NCBI GenBank assembly: GCA_902565895.1
Contig: CACFGV010000013.1
Span: forward strand, 1 to 51,339
DNA: 51,339 nucleotides
Reading direction: 5' to 3'
Source of the DNA: K189A clade bacterium
GTDB taxonomy: Bacteria; Pseudomonadota; Gammaproteobacteria; Pseudomonadales; Azotimanducaceae
Shown: positions 42,351 to 50,896 of the stretch, piece after piece
Layout: every line of letters starts with the position of its first letter
How positions within the stretch are numbered: the stretch's first letter is position 1
Translations under genes and position numbers: made by a program
Notes under the pieces: model-generated
Databases searched by the model: none
Seen by the model: only the letters and a program-made list of their open reading frames with translations
What the model was told of the DNA's origin: nothing

Positions 42351-42780
42351 AGCTTGTACTGTCACCGGATCCGATCGAAGCCATAAATTCCGCACCGGTC
42401 ATTCGTGAATGCTCACCGGCAAAGTCATAGCCAGATGGTTTTTCGTCGATATAAATTTCACCGCAAAGCTCAAAATCCGGCGAGTCATCGAATGCGCCTA
42501 CGCACATGATGTAGTTGCCCTGGTCCTTTAGCTGGTAAAACAAGTTGCTTCCGCAGTTTCGGCAGAAGCCACGCTGGGCCCATTCAGACGAGTCGTAACG
42601 AGCAATGTTTGATGCGCCAGTAAAATCCACAGCGGCTGTGCCCATGGCGAGCATTGAGGCCCCGCGCCATTTGCGACAGGTCGCACAATGGCAAGCATGA
42701 ACCTCGCCGTTAACACCTTCCGCGGTGAACGACACCGCCCCGCACAAACACCGCCCTGAATAAGATTTCGTTTCACTCAT
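42349..42780 (-). CDS. GFA-family (CENP-V/glutathione-dependent formaldehyde-activating-like) protein
   Basis: A 143-residue zinc protein. CLCGAVSF near the N-terminus, CHCATCRKWRGAS and CRNCGSNLFY provide the cysteine zinc ligands of the GFA fold. Some members bind glutathione and were proposed to capture formaldehyde; most are uncharacterised. The gene stands alone, with a short ribosome site (AAGGAGCC) before the ATG. It has no partner such as glutathione-dependent formaldehyde dehydrogenase in this window. Confidence 0.9.
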   Translation of the reverse strand: MSETKSYSGRCLCGAVSFTAEGVNGEVHACHCATCRKWRGASMLAMGTAAVDFTGASNIARYDSSEWAQRGFCRNCGSNLFYQLKDQGNYIMCVGAFDDSPDFELCGEIYIDEKPSGYDFAGEHSRMTGAEFMASIGSGDSTS

Positions 42781-42909
42781 AGCTTTGGCTCCTTCAACCT
42801 GTTGATCTGGTCAACATGCGCCAGTAGGCAGAAAGATCGCAGAGAATCCAGACGTCTGGTGGTTTTTACCCGACAAAAGGCCCGATTACACCGCTTGCTT
42901 GCGGCTTAA

Positions 42910-44325
42910 TCAGCCCCGACCCAGAGTCTGTAAATTTTCTTCATGCACAGCCCGATCAACCTGATACATCGAAATGCACAAAATCATCAAAGACCACAGC
43001 AACACCACTGCGGGCACATAGATTGTCGCTAGATCGTGTACCACAGATACCGGCACCTGATCCGGTGTGGCGCCCTCAGGGAACTGGGTAAAGGTAAGTA
43101 GTAGGCCCGCCGCCACCACGCCGATACCCTGAGTGGTTTTGCGAATGAACGTGACTGAGGCAAAAAATACACCTTCGCTGCGTTTGTTGGTCCTGACCTC
43201 AGCGTCTTCAACCAGGTCAGCGATCATCGAAGACCCCAGCGTCTGGTAGACAATAATAAGTGCGACGTCGACAACAATAATGGTCAGGTAGAGAGGAAAT
43301 AAAATCGGGTCACCGTTTTCCGGCATCAAGCCCAAAAGCCGCAGCACAATGGGTGCTGGGTTTACCGTGAAGGCCAGAATACCTACCGCGATTGCGCCGC
43401 GTTTTTTGCCGAATTTTTTTGAAATCAGCGGCGAAATAAATAAGGCCAGCACCGCGGAAATCACCACACTGGCAGAAATAAGACCTATTTGTTGGGCGGT
43501 AAATCCCCACAAGAAGGTATAGAGCAAGTAGGCTAACGACGCCACCATACCGGTAGCGACCGCACCAAACATTGCCGACATAAATAATGCAGCGAAGGAA
43601 CGTGTTGCTAGGGTTTCAAAAATTTCTTTGTAGATCGTCACGACCGAGAGCGATCGCTTCGGCGGCGGCGCCTTTAGGTTGGGTATCAGCGAGTGGGTGC
43701 CCAGTGCAGATACCGCGATCGCGGTAAATATGAAACCCGCTGCCACCAATCCCATAAGCTCGTAGCCGGCAACGTTAAACATACCGTCACTGACTTCGTC
43801 AGTAGGGACCAATAACATCAGCGTCGCCACCGTTGCCATTAGCGTGCCGCCAGACCAGCCGAAAAAATAACGATAGCTCAATAGCGAAGTACGCTCATCG
43901 TAGTCATCTGTCATCTCAGCGACCAAGGCTGAGCTTGGTATCTCGTACACAGTGATCAACGTACGTACCAGGATCGATACCACCACAAGAAAGGGAAAGA
44001 GCTCGTCACCTGAAAACTGACCCGGTGGGTTCCACAGCAGAAAATAGCAGAGTGTCACCGGCACAGCGGCGCCGTACATGTAAGGGTGACGGCGCCCCCA
44101 TCGTGTGCGCGTATTATCAGAAAAGAATCCGATCAGTGGATCACTGATGGCGTCGAACACTAAGGCAATGGCTAAAGCAGCGCTGACCAGAGAAGCGCTA
44201 ACACCCATCACCTGGCTGTAGAAAAACAATAGAAAGTAGTCGAAGCCATTGTTTTTGACACCGAATGCCACAGACCCAAAGCCATAGGCTAGCTTGTTGC
44301 CGAAACTCACTGTTTTTGTTTTCAA
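42910..44325 (-). CDS. GPH-family sugar/cation symporter-like MFS transporter
   Basis: A 471-residue transporter of the glycoside-pentoside-hexuronide:cation type (MelB-like). GNKLAYGFGSVAFGVKNNGFDYFLLFFYSQV at the N-terminus, FDAISDPLIGFFSDNTRTRWGRRHPYM after helix 2 and SALVAEMTDDYDERTSLLSYR are signatures of that family; about 12 helices. In proteobacteria many such genes sit in steroid, aromatic or glycan clusters. TTG at 44325 is chosen because CAGGGGGGACGG precedes it and the upstream 41 residues are unlike the family. It diverges from the SDR gene over 264 bp; a 7-bp inverted repeat ACCCAAT/ATTGGGT (44443-44479) lies in that gap. Confidence 0.87.
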   Translation of the reverse strand: MKTKTVSFGNKLAYGFGSVAFGVKNNGFDYFLLFFYSQVMGVSASLVSAALAIALVFDAISDPLIGFFSDNTRTRWGRRHPYMYGAAVPVTLCYFLLWNPPGQFSGDELFPFLVVVSILVRTLITVYEIPSSALVAEMTDDYDERTSLLSYRYFFGWSGGTLMATVATLMLLVPTDEVSDGMFNVAGYELMGLVAAGFIFTAIAVSALGTHSLIPNLKAPPPKRSLSVVTIYKEIFETLATRSFAALFMSAMFGAVATGMVASLAYLLYTFLWGFTAQQIGLISASVVISAVLALFISPLISKKFGKKRGAIAVGILAFTVNPAPIVLRLLGLMPENGDPILFPLYLTIIVVDVALIIVYQTLGSSMIADLVEDAEVRTNKRSEGVFFASVTFIRKTTQGIGVVAAGLLLTFTQFPEGATPDQVPVSVVHDLATIYVPAVVLLWSLMILCISMYQVDRAVHEENLQTLGRG

Positions 44326-44589
44326 CCGTCCCCCCTGTGCTACGACTCGTTGGCTTATTCTTTCTTTGCCTTTTAGGCCGCTACCTATGATCGCTGATTT
44401 CCCAGCACCCAGAGGTTGCACGTCAACAACGCCTTGGGCAATACCCAATCTGTCTTATCGGCGTCCATAATTATTGGGTGCCCCTGGGACGGCTCGTGTA
44501 TTGTTGCGGCTCTCACGGTGTCTACCGCGTGTCCGAAGTAACGGGAACACGGGGATATTTAACGAAGTAATTTTAGAAAAGGAGACGGT

Positions 44590-45393
44590 ATGTCTGATCG
44601 CTTAGCAGGAAAAGTAGCACTCATTACCGGGGGCACCAGTGGCATTGGTGCGGCAACCGCACAGTTGTTCGCAGAACAAGGCGCAAAAGTCGTCATCAGC
44701 GGCCGCTCAGTGGAAAAAGGCAGCGCATTGGCGACAACCTTAGGCTCCGCGCTGAGCTTTTGCGAATCCGATGTTACCCATGAGCCTGATATCGCCAAGG
44801 CTATTAACTTTACCGTGGAGCAACACGGCAAACTCGATATTTTATTCAACAACGCCGGTGGCCCGGTGGGTGCGCCTTTAGACGAAATCACCCAGGCGCA
44901 TATCGACTATGGCGTTCACTTATTGCTGTCTAGCGTTATCCTCGGCACGCGCTATGCGATTGAGCCGATGAAGACTGCTGGTGGCGGCTGCATCATCAAC
45001 AATTCCAGCATTGCAGGCTTGCGTTATCGCCAAGGTGACCCGCTCTATTCGGCCCTGAAGGCAGCGGTCACGCACTTTACTAAGATGTCGGGCATTGAAT
45101 TGGGGCCCCACAACATTCGCGTGAACGCTATTTCCCCCGGTGCCATAGCAACACCAATTTTCTGGGGTGGCTCAGGTCGGGCAAATACACTAAGCGATGA
45201 AGACAACGCCCGCAAAATGGAAAAGCTGCAAGCCAATCTGGCGCGCTCTGTGCCCTTGGGTAAAACCGGCCTAGCGGAGGACATCGCCGAAGCCGCTTTG
45301 TATTTGGCCAGCGAAGCCGGACGCTTTGTTAACTGTCACGATCTGGTTGTGGACGCAGGCCGAACCTCGATGTTCAACGAGCCTGCGAGCTAA
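44590..45393 (+). CDS. Short-chain dehydrogenase/reductase
   Basis: A 267-residue SDR. The nucleotide-binding TGGTSGIG is at 13-20, NNAGG at 87-91, the catalytic Ser in NNSS (139/140) and Tyr153-x3-Lys157 in YSALKAAV. It would interconvert an alcohol and ketone with NAD(P); it could supply the 3-hydroxyacyl-CoA dehydrogenase step otherwise missing from the window, but hydroxysteroid or other alcohols are equally possible. AAAAGGAGACGGT gives a strong ribosome site. Its 3' end overlaps the convergent gene by 20 bp. Confidence 0.93.
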   Translation: MSDRLAGKVALITGGTSGIGAATAQLFAEQGAKVVISGRSVEKGSALATTLGSALSFCESDVTHEPDIAKAINFTVEQHGKLDILFNNAGGPVGAPLDEITQAHIDYGVHLLLSSVILGTRYAIEPMKTAGGGCIINNSSIAGLRYRQGDPLYSALKAAVTHFTKMSGIELGPHNIRVNAISPGAIATPIFWGGSGRANTLSDEDNARKMEKLQANLARSVPLGKTGLAEDIAEAALYLASEAGRFVNCHDLVVDAGRTSMFNEPAS

Positions 45394-45868
45394 CGTCGTT
45401 CGAGGTCAACTCAAACGACCACCAATGCTCTGCACGGGGCTGGTCCGAGCCACGGCCAGTCTTTGCTGCTCTGGCTTGCCATGCCAGATCGAGTTCTACA
45501 GCATCGGTGACTCGACGTAGGTTTACCGGATAGACCTGAAGACCTATAGCTATTCTGCCACGCTGTTCACGCAGTGCCGTGGTCGACCAATATTTGCCTT
45601 CACATCGCGCGCAACTGACATACAGTTTGCCGTCGGCGGACATGCAATTCAGATTGATAGACCAAGGAACAACCGCTGGGACTTCGAGTTGACACAAACC
45701 AACGTCATTGGCGAATCGCCAATCCGCGACGGGCTCAACGACTTCGGTGTAGCGCAGCGGTCCGCCGGGCGTTCGCTCACAAGGGCAGACATACCAAAAG
45801 GTTAAAACAACCGCAGCGATCAACAGCACTGCTGCAAGCGCAAGCATTGTCCAAATTGGTTTTGTCAT
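45374..45868 (-). CDS. Membrane-anchored protein, possibly of split-barrel nitroreductase/oxidase type
   Basis: A 164-residue protein with one N-terminal transmembrane helix (residues 7-27) and a soluble part containing conserved-looking DWRFANDVGLCQLEV, INLNCMSADGKLYVSCARCEG and YPVNLRRVTD. The pattern faintly recalls the split-barrel flavin/deazaflavin proteins, but this is uncertain and no cofactor motif is clear. It starts 5 bp after the stop of the upstream amidohydrolase, so it is in that operon, and overlaps the SDR 3' end by 20 bp tail to tail. Confidence 0.7.
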   Translation of the reverse strand: MTKPIWTMLALAAVLLIAAVVLTFWYVCPCERTPGGPLRYTEVVEPVADWRFANDVGLCQLEVPAVVPWSINLNCMSADGKLYVSCARCEGKYWSTTALREQRGRIAIGLQVYPVNLRRVTDAVELDLAWQARAAKTGRGSDQPRAEHWWSFELTSNDVSSQAR

Positions 45869-45873
45869 GGCAC

Positions 45874-47052
45874 TTAGGCCACTCGAGCCTCAGGCCAAAG
45901 ACGCAGAAAGTTCTCGCTATAAAACGCTTTCTTAACCGACTCATCGACATCCACTAGAGAACGTTCAAAACGGCCAATAGGGTCCTTGGTGCCTTCAAGG
46001 TGCGGGTAATCGCTACTGAACAAATATAGGTCAGGTGCCGAATCGGCAGCAAGATTGCCAACATGTTCGTGAGAGAACGGCGTAAAGCCCATTTGTTCTT
46101 GCAACTGCTCAGACGGTGGCCTGTCGAAACGTACCGACGTATCAGAGCGACCATAAATGCGGCATACCCAGTCCAGGCGGCGGCACAACTCCGGCACCCA
46201 ACCTGCGCCAAGTTCTACTGCCGCTCCACGCAGGCCCGGATGCCGGTCAAATACTCCATCTAGCAGCAACATGCTGATGAACATTTCTGGCGTTTGATGC
46301 AGCACCGCTGCGTCTTTGGTACGCACATTTTCGCCGCCACCCAACCAGTCTTTAACCGCTCCGCGACCGTTGTTTCCCCAATCTTTAGCGACCTGTAGCG
46401 GCGCACCACCCACGTGCAGTACAAACGGCACGCCCGCCTCGGCAAGGCGCGCCCAAAAACCTTCCAGATCCACATGTCCCGGCGAATGGCCTATGGGTGC
46501 TCGATGGGGTATCCAAATCGATTCCAAACCGTGATCAATAGCCCACTCAAGTTCAGTGATGGCTGCCGCAGGATTGTCTAACGGCACGATGCCAACGCCC
46601 ATTAGTCGGTCGTCTTGGGAACAAAACTCAGCCATGTGGCGGTTATGCGCCCGGGTAGCCCCATAACGTAGCTGCACAGGTTTTTTTGAGCTGGGGTGAA
46701 ACGGAAACGCCACCGAATGGGTAGCAAAGACCAACTGTTTTTTAAAGCCAAGTAAATCCATAGCCACAGTGCGGTCGGCGCTGTTAAAAGCCCCAAGCGC
46801 CTGGATCTCTTTCGAATCTTCAATAAGTGCATCACCCATGGCGATCTGGGCTGCCACGTGTTCATCTGAGTGCTTGCCACCCTGGCTCATAATTTGCGCC
46901 ACTTCTTCGTCGGTCACTACCGACGCGCTGTAGCTCACTTCTGGGATTTCGTCACGCAACTTAGGGTCAGCATAGGCTCTTAAAAAATCCGGCAATTCCA
47001 TGATGTGACTGTCGGCGTCGTAAAACGCTCGGTCTGCTGGTGCGTAGGCCAT
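45874..47052 (-). CDS. Amidohydrolase_2-family metal-dependent hydrolase
   Basis: A 392-residue TIM-barrel hydrolase of the ACMSD/amidohydrolase_2 group. The N-terminal DADSHIMEL (metal ligands Asp14 and His16), the central FVLHVGGAPL His and the C-terminal FSSDYPHLEGTKDP Asp are the family's metal and catalytic positions. Related proteins decarboxylate or hydrolyse aromatic and cyclic acids; many copies occur in actinobacterial and proteobacterial steroid and aromatic clusters. AGGAGATCACA precedes the ATG. The membrane-anchored gene follows after 5 bp. Confidence 0.9.
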   Translation of the reverse strand: MAYAPADRAFYDADSHIMELPDFLRAYADPKLRDEIPEVSYSASVVTDEEVAQIMSQGGKHSDEHVAAQIAMGDALIEDSKEIQALGAFNSADRTVAMDLLGFKKQLVFATHSVAFPFHPSSKKPVQLRYGATRAHNRHMAEFCSQDDRLMGVGIVPLDNPAAAITELEWAIDHGLESIWIPHRAPIGHSPGHVDLEGFWARLAEAGVPFVLHVGGAPLQVAKDWGNNGRGAVKDWLGGGENVRTKDAAVLHQTPEMFISMLLLDGVFDRHPGLRGAAVELGAGWVPELCRRLDWVCRIYGRSDTSVRFDRPPSEQLQEQMGFTPFSHEHVGNLAADSAPDLYLFSSDYPHLEGTKDPIGRFERSLVDVDESVKKAFYSENFLRLWPEARVA

Positions 47053-47181
47053 TGTGATCTCCTATCCCGTCGCTTTGATGAGGCTAAAGGTAACGGGTTT
47101 TATGGATCTATGACAATGTTTTGCGCTGGCTTCTAAGCTCGTTACTATGCCTTTCCTGAACAAACGAAACAGCACATTAAA

Positions 47182-47964
47182 ATGCAACGCAAACTCTTAG
47201 ATACCCTCTGGCAACTGCAACAAAACCAAAACTTCGAGAGCACGGACATATTGCTCACTAGTGAATTGTCTGCCGACGAAGGCCAGGCGTTGCAACTGCA
47301 ATTGCTAGAGCGTTGGCTAAATGAAGGGGAAACCCTCGGCGGTTGGAAAATTGGCATGACCTCCGGGGAGTCGCGCGACGCCTTGGGTCCGGGCATCCGG
47401 CCATTTGGTTTCGTCCTCAAAAGCCGCTTGTTGCAAAGCGGCGCAACAATCCCACGTCCCAACTTATACCGCGGCGGCGTAGAGAACGAACTGTGTTTTG
47501 TAATGAAAGATGCTCTAGGCGCGGGAGCAACCGCAACCAGTGCGGTTACTGCCATTGCAGGCGCCGCACCCGGCTTTGAAATTAATCAAAAACGCCTACC
47601 CCCGGGCTGCAACGCCGGCGTGCGCGTGGCGGATAACTTGTCTAACTGGGGTATCGTGGCCGGTGAAATTGTGGCCGCGCCTGCTAACTTGGATGATCTG
47701 GCCGTGACCCTGTACCGAGATCCTGCTGAAGCATCACCGCGGCAGGAGCAGCCTGTTGGCTGCGTTGAAAGCCAGGGGCACATAGACGATCACTACGAAT
47801 CTCTGGCTGTCCTTGCACGGCGCTTACACGACTTTGGACATGAACTGCAGCCAGGCCAATGGGTGATTACCGGCGCCTATGAAAAGCATCCTTTCGAGGT
47901 GGGGGATTTTCGCGGTCATTTTAGCTCGGGCATCGGTGATGTTCGCGTTAGCCTCAGCGCTTAA
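47182..47964 (+). CDS. 2-keto-4-pentenoate hydratase-like protein (FAH superfamily)
   Basis: A 260-residue protein of the MhpD/HpaH/HsaE type, which adds water to 2-hydroxypenta-2,4-dienoate after ring cleavage of aromatic or steroid compounds. GWKIGMTS near the N-terminus, the acidic metal-binding ENELCFVM (about 103-110), a FEINQKR segment and the terminal GDVRVSLSA strand are family features; length fits. The matching aldolase and aldehyde dehydrogenase are not in this window, so a complete meta pathway cannot be claimed. The ribosome site is weak. Confidence 0.85.
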   Translation: MQRKLLDTLWQLQQNQNFESTDILLTSELSADEGQALQLQLLERWLNEGETLGGWKIGMTSGESRDALGPGIRPFGFVLKSRLLQSGATIPRPNLYRGGVENELCFVMKDALGAGATATSAVTAIAGAAPGFEINQKRLPPGCNAGVRVADNLSNWGIVAGEIVAAPANLDDLAVTLYRDPAEASPRQEQPVGCVESQGHIDDHYESLAVLARRLHDFGHELQPGQWVITGAYEKHPFEVGDFRGHFSSGIGDVRVSLSA

Positions 47965-48041
47965 CAACAAGGCTTCGCACGCATACCCAAACACAGTGGC
48001 TTGAGCTAGTATCGCGCATCAACTTACTGGGGAGTATGTTC

Positions 48042-48641
48042 ATGGCGGAAGCCCAACAAAAGGCTGATAAAGAGCCCAGCTTATTTAGCTTGCTCAGCCG
48101 CGACACAATGATCGTATTTGCCGCCCTGACCCTTTGGGCCGCATCGGACGCCTGGTTTCAAGTCACTGGATTGTTTGCGGCAGAATTGCTCAGCGCCGCG
48201 GATGGCATTTTCGTTGGTTACATTGTCGCCGCAATTTTTCACGAATGGGGCCATTACCTGGGCGCACGCGTCAGCGGTGCGCAAACGAAGCGAACGTTAC
48301 CAAAGAGCCTAACTAATTTGTTCCGCTTTAGCTTTGACTTCAACAACAACTCATCACGGCAATTTCACAGCATGAGCTTCGGCGGTTGGATCGGACACTG
48401 GGGCATTCTAGTGCTGATCTTTATAACCCTGCCCTTAGACACCCTCGGTCGAGCGGCCTTGGTCAGCTCGCTCTTTGGCTTCGCTATTTTCGCGACATTC
48501 ATTGAGACCGGTATTTTACGTAAGACCTTTGGCGGAGCAGAACCCGCAGCGGTATTGGGTGAACTATCGACACGGAACTTCCGTCAAGCCGGCGCAATGG
48601 GCACCCTTAGCGGTGCACTTATGCTGGCCAGTCTGGCCTGA
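48042..48641 (+). CDS. Membrane protein with HEWGH metalloprotease-like motif
   Basis: A 199-residue hydrophobic protein. A zinc-protease-type motif H67-E-W-G-H71 lies at the end of a transmembrane segment (57-73, VGYIVAAIFHEWGHYLGAR), the arrangement seen in M50 site-2 proteases. Further helices are near 24-50, 113-131 and 137-158, with LPLDTLG (130-136) as a possible third-ligand segment; the usual LDG is not present. No PDZ domain. It may be a small intramembrane protease or a non-catalytic relative. The second ATG (48042) is chosen because GGGGAG lies 7 bases before it; another ATG is 6 bases upstream. Confidence 0.68.
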   Translation: MAEAQQKADKEPSLFSLLSRDTMIVFAALTLWAASDAWFQVTGLFAAELLSAADGIFVGYIVAAIFHEWGHYLGARVSGAQTKRTLPKSLTNLFRFSFDFNNNSSRQFHSMSFGGWIGHWGILVLIFITLPLDTLGRAALVSSLFGFAIFATFIETGILRKTFGGAEPAAVLGELSTRNFRQAGAMGTLSGALMLASLA

Positions 48642-48792
48642 TAGCGACGTCATGGCGGGAGCGTGGCCCACGAAACACGGGGTCGTTCATGGGCGTTCAC
48701 GCGTCCACTCCACCATTGGCGTTATGGCAATACTCGCCAGCTCATAAACATGCCAAGGGAATCAGACTTTGGTGTCATCGACTCACTAATGG

Positions 48793-49821
48793 TTACGAGA
48801 AACCAATAGACAGCAGGTTATCCACGGGACGATAGAGTTCCTCGAGGTAAACGATGTCCTCGTCGGCTAATTGAATGTCTACCGCAGCAACCAACTGATC
48901 CAATTGGGATACCTTGGAAACGCCAACCACGGGGGATGCCACCCCCGGCTTATGCAACAGCCAGGCAACAGCAATTTGCGCCGCGGTTTTTTCGTATTTG
49001 GCTGCCACTTCAATAACACGTTCTGCGATTGGGAAGACATGCTCGCCCTTATACAGACCTTCAGTGCGTTGCCGATCTTGTCCTTTCGAGCGATCAGTAC
49101 TGCCGCCACTGAAACCACCTTGGTAAGACCCCGCCAAGATCCCCCTCGCCAACGGTGACCAGGGTGTTAAGTCAACACCGGTGCTCAAACAATAGGGGTT
49201 CATCTCGCGTTCTTCTTCGCGATAAACCAGGTTGTAGTGATTTTGCATGGAAATGAATTTGGCCCAACCATTTGCCTCTGCCGTCATTTGCAATTGTGCA
49301 AATTGCCAGGCGAACATCGACGAGCCACCCAGGTACAAAACCTTGCCAGCCTTCACCGCATCGTTGAGCGCTTCCATCGTTTCCTCAATGGGCGTATCTA
49401 CATGGCCAGGGACCCCATGGGGATGCCTATGAATTACCAATTGGTCGATGTAGTCATGCCCTAATCGTTGCAGGCAGGCGTCGATTCCCTCACGAACATG
49501 CTTGCGCGACAGGCCAGCCTGATTGGCACCACGGCCCATGGGCATAGCTATTTTTGTGGTGAGTACATACTCATCTCGTGGCAGAAGCTCCTTGAGCAGG
49601 GCGCCCACCACCTCTTCAGAAGCACCAAGACCGTAGACGTCAGCACAGTCGAAGTAGAACAGGCCGTGATCAATAGCGGCTTTCAGGATAGGACGCGCTT
49701 CGTCCAAAGTCAGGGTCCAGTCGCCCTGGTGGCCACGACCAGGGATACCGAAATTCATTGTACCCAAACACAGTTGCGACACTCGCAAACCGCTGTTACC
49801 CAACTGCACTGACTGCAACAT
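48793..49821 (-). CDS. Aldo/keto reductase
   Basis: A 342-residue NADPH-dependent (beta/alpha)8 reductase. The catalytic tetrad is visible: Asp and Tyr in FDCADVYGLG, Lys in LTTKIAMP and His in QLVIHRHP. MQNHYNLVYREEER and WSPLARGILAG fit the voltage-channel-subunit-like AKR group found in bacteria. It would reduce aldehydes or ketones. GGAGGGGTGC precedes the ATG at 49821; an upstream in-frame ATG would add seven residues. The 150 bp after its stop side (48642-48792) show no gene. Confidence 0.92.
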   Translation of the reverse strand: MLQSVQLGNSGLRVSQLCLGTMNFGIPGRGHQGDWTLTLDEARPILKAAIDHGLFYFDCADVYGLGASEEVVGALLKELLPRDEYVLTTKIAMPMGRGANQAGLSRKHVREGIDACLQRLGHDYIDQLVIHRHPHGVPGHVDTPIEETMEALNDAVKAGKVLYLGGSSMFAWQFAQLQMTAEANGWAKFISMQNHYNLVYREEEREMNPYCLSTGVDLTPWSPLARGILAGSYQGGFSGGSTDRSKGQDRQRTEGLYKGEHVFPIAERVIEVAAKYEKTAAQIAVAWLLHKPGVASPVVGVSKVSQLDQLVAAVDIQLADEDIVYLEELYRPVDNLLSIGFS

Positions 49822-49932
49822 GCACCCCTCCAAATGGTTCAATCGCTTAAGCCCGAGAGGTTAGCCTATTGCAGGGTAGATTGCAGACCCATCTCATCGT
49901 GTCGGCGATCCCAATACCAAATCGAACAATGA

Positions 49933-50394
49933 TTAAGCAGCTAGGTAACGAAGAATATCCAGTTCATGATCCGCACCCTCTGCTAATTTGGTTCGTGAAC
50001 AAAGGCCAGCTCTGTAGTAACCGAATCTATTGGCGTGCCGCAGATACAGCAAATAAGTGGCCCCGAGAACAAAAGATCTACCGCAGAATGCAGTGCTTGT
50101 GCTCATCCATGTGTGTAATTTTGCACCAGGTGCCGAACCTTGAAAGGATTCGATTACTAAGAATTCGGCAATTTCCTCCGGTGACTTCCGCATATCGTAG
50201 GTTGTATCACCCAAGGCGACCGAGATATCGCTGCTAACCACTTCTTGCACCGTAGCCACGACGACCACATCGGCACTTCGCATGGCCGCGATAACAGCAC
50301 GATCCGAGTTATCTCCCAACGACCTGCTGCAAGAACACGCCAAAGCTTGCATCGGCTACATTACTGCCACCCATGCAATCCATAAATAAGCCAC
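49933..50394 (-). pseudogene. TIMP/NTR-like exported protein interrupted by an in-frame TAG
   Basis: From GTG at 50394 the frame reads VAYLWIAWVAVM, then TAG (50356-50358), then PMQALACSCSRSL: a signal peptide with a cleavage-like ALA-C junction, split by one stop codon. The remaining 139 residues have ADVVVVATVQEV, TAFCGRSFVLGATYLLYL and GLCSRTKLA, with cysteines spaced as in TIMP/netrin (NTR)-like domains, which occur in some bacterial exported proteins. An ATG at 50352 could start translation but gives no signal peptide. It follows the VOC gene by 10 bp. Function unknown; the NTR assignment rests on cysteine pattern only. Confidence 0.65.
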
Positions 50395-50404
50395 GCGAAT
50401 CGCT

Positions 50405-50761
50405 TTACTTAAATCGATGCAGCGCCACCAAATTACCCTCGGCATCTGTGAACTGAGCGCAATACCCATGGGGACCAATGTCGGTTTCCTGTTGCATCAC
50501 AGTGCCGCCGTTAGCGGTGACTTGTTGCAGCGCTCTTTGGATGTTTTCGCAGCTCAAATAAACCAATACCCCTCCCGCCATCGGACTGGAGTCCTCGGTA
50601 GTGAGGCACCCTGCCGGACCCTCGTCACCCACAAAGGCAAACATCTCAGTAGTGCCATCCGACATTGTCTGCATCTGGGTATCTAATACGGCCTCCTAAA
50701 ACGCTTTCGCGCGGGCCTCGTCTTTTACCGGTATCTCAAACCAATCTACTGCAATGCTCAT
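50405..50761 (-). pseudogene. VOC/glyoxalase-family protein interrupted by an in-frame TAG
   Basis: From ATG at 50761 the frame reads VDWFEIPVKDEARAKAF, then TAG (50696-50698, codon 22), then EAVLDTQMQTMSDG and on to a normal VOC ending (DIGPHGYCAQFTDAEGNLVALH). The stop stands where the family usually has Tyr or Trp, so one base change from TAC or TAT explains it. The whole frame is 118 codons plus stop, the usual size of small single-domain glyoxalase-like proteins. Downstream ATGs could give an 89-residue fragment lacking the first beta strand and helix. Confidence 0.82.
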
Positions 50762-50847
50762 CACTCTTCTCACTCAAGGTTAGACGCCAACACCATGACT
50801 GACTCGGCTGCGCTTGTGCAGGAATTGGCGCGGAACTAGTTCTCTTT

Positions 50848-50876
50848 TTGAGCCAAATTTTGCTACCTTTTATCAG
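50848..50876 (+). promoter_or_regulatory. Candidate promoter of the FAD oxidoreductase gene
   Basis: TTGAGC (50848-50853) and TATCAG (50871-50876) are separated by 17 bp; each matches four of six consensus bases. The -10 is 20 bp before the ATG at 50897, so the leader would be very short. No strong ribosome site is seen before the ATG. Confidence 0.35.
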
Positions 50877-50896
50877 CTGTATTTTGAGTAGTAGCT

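Noticed and set aside
49869-50237. 122-codon plus-strand reading frame
   Set aside because: It is antisense to the TIMP-like gene, whose frame has family-like cysteine spacing; the plus frame has no recognisable features.
50356-50698. Genome-wide reassignment of TAG to an amino acid
   Set aside because: Several intact genes (thiolase, acyl-CoA dehydrogenase 1, GMC oxidoreductase) end at TAG at the expected family length.
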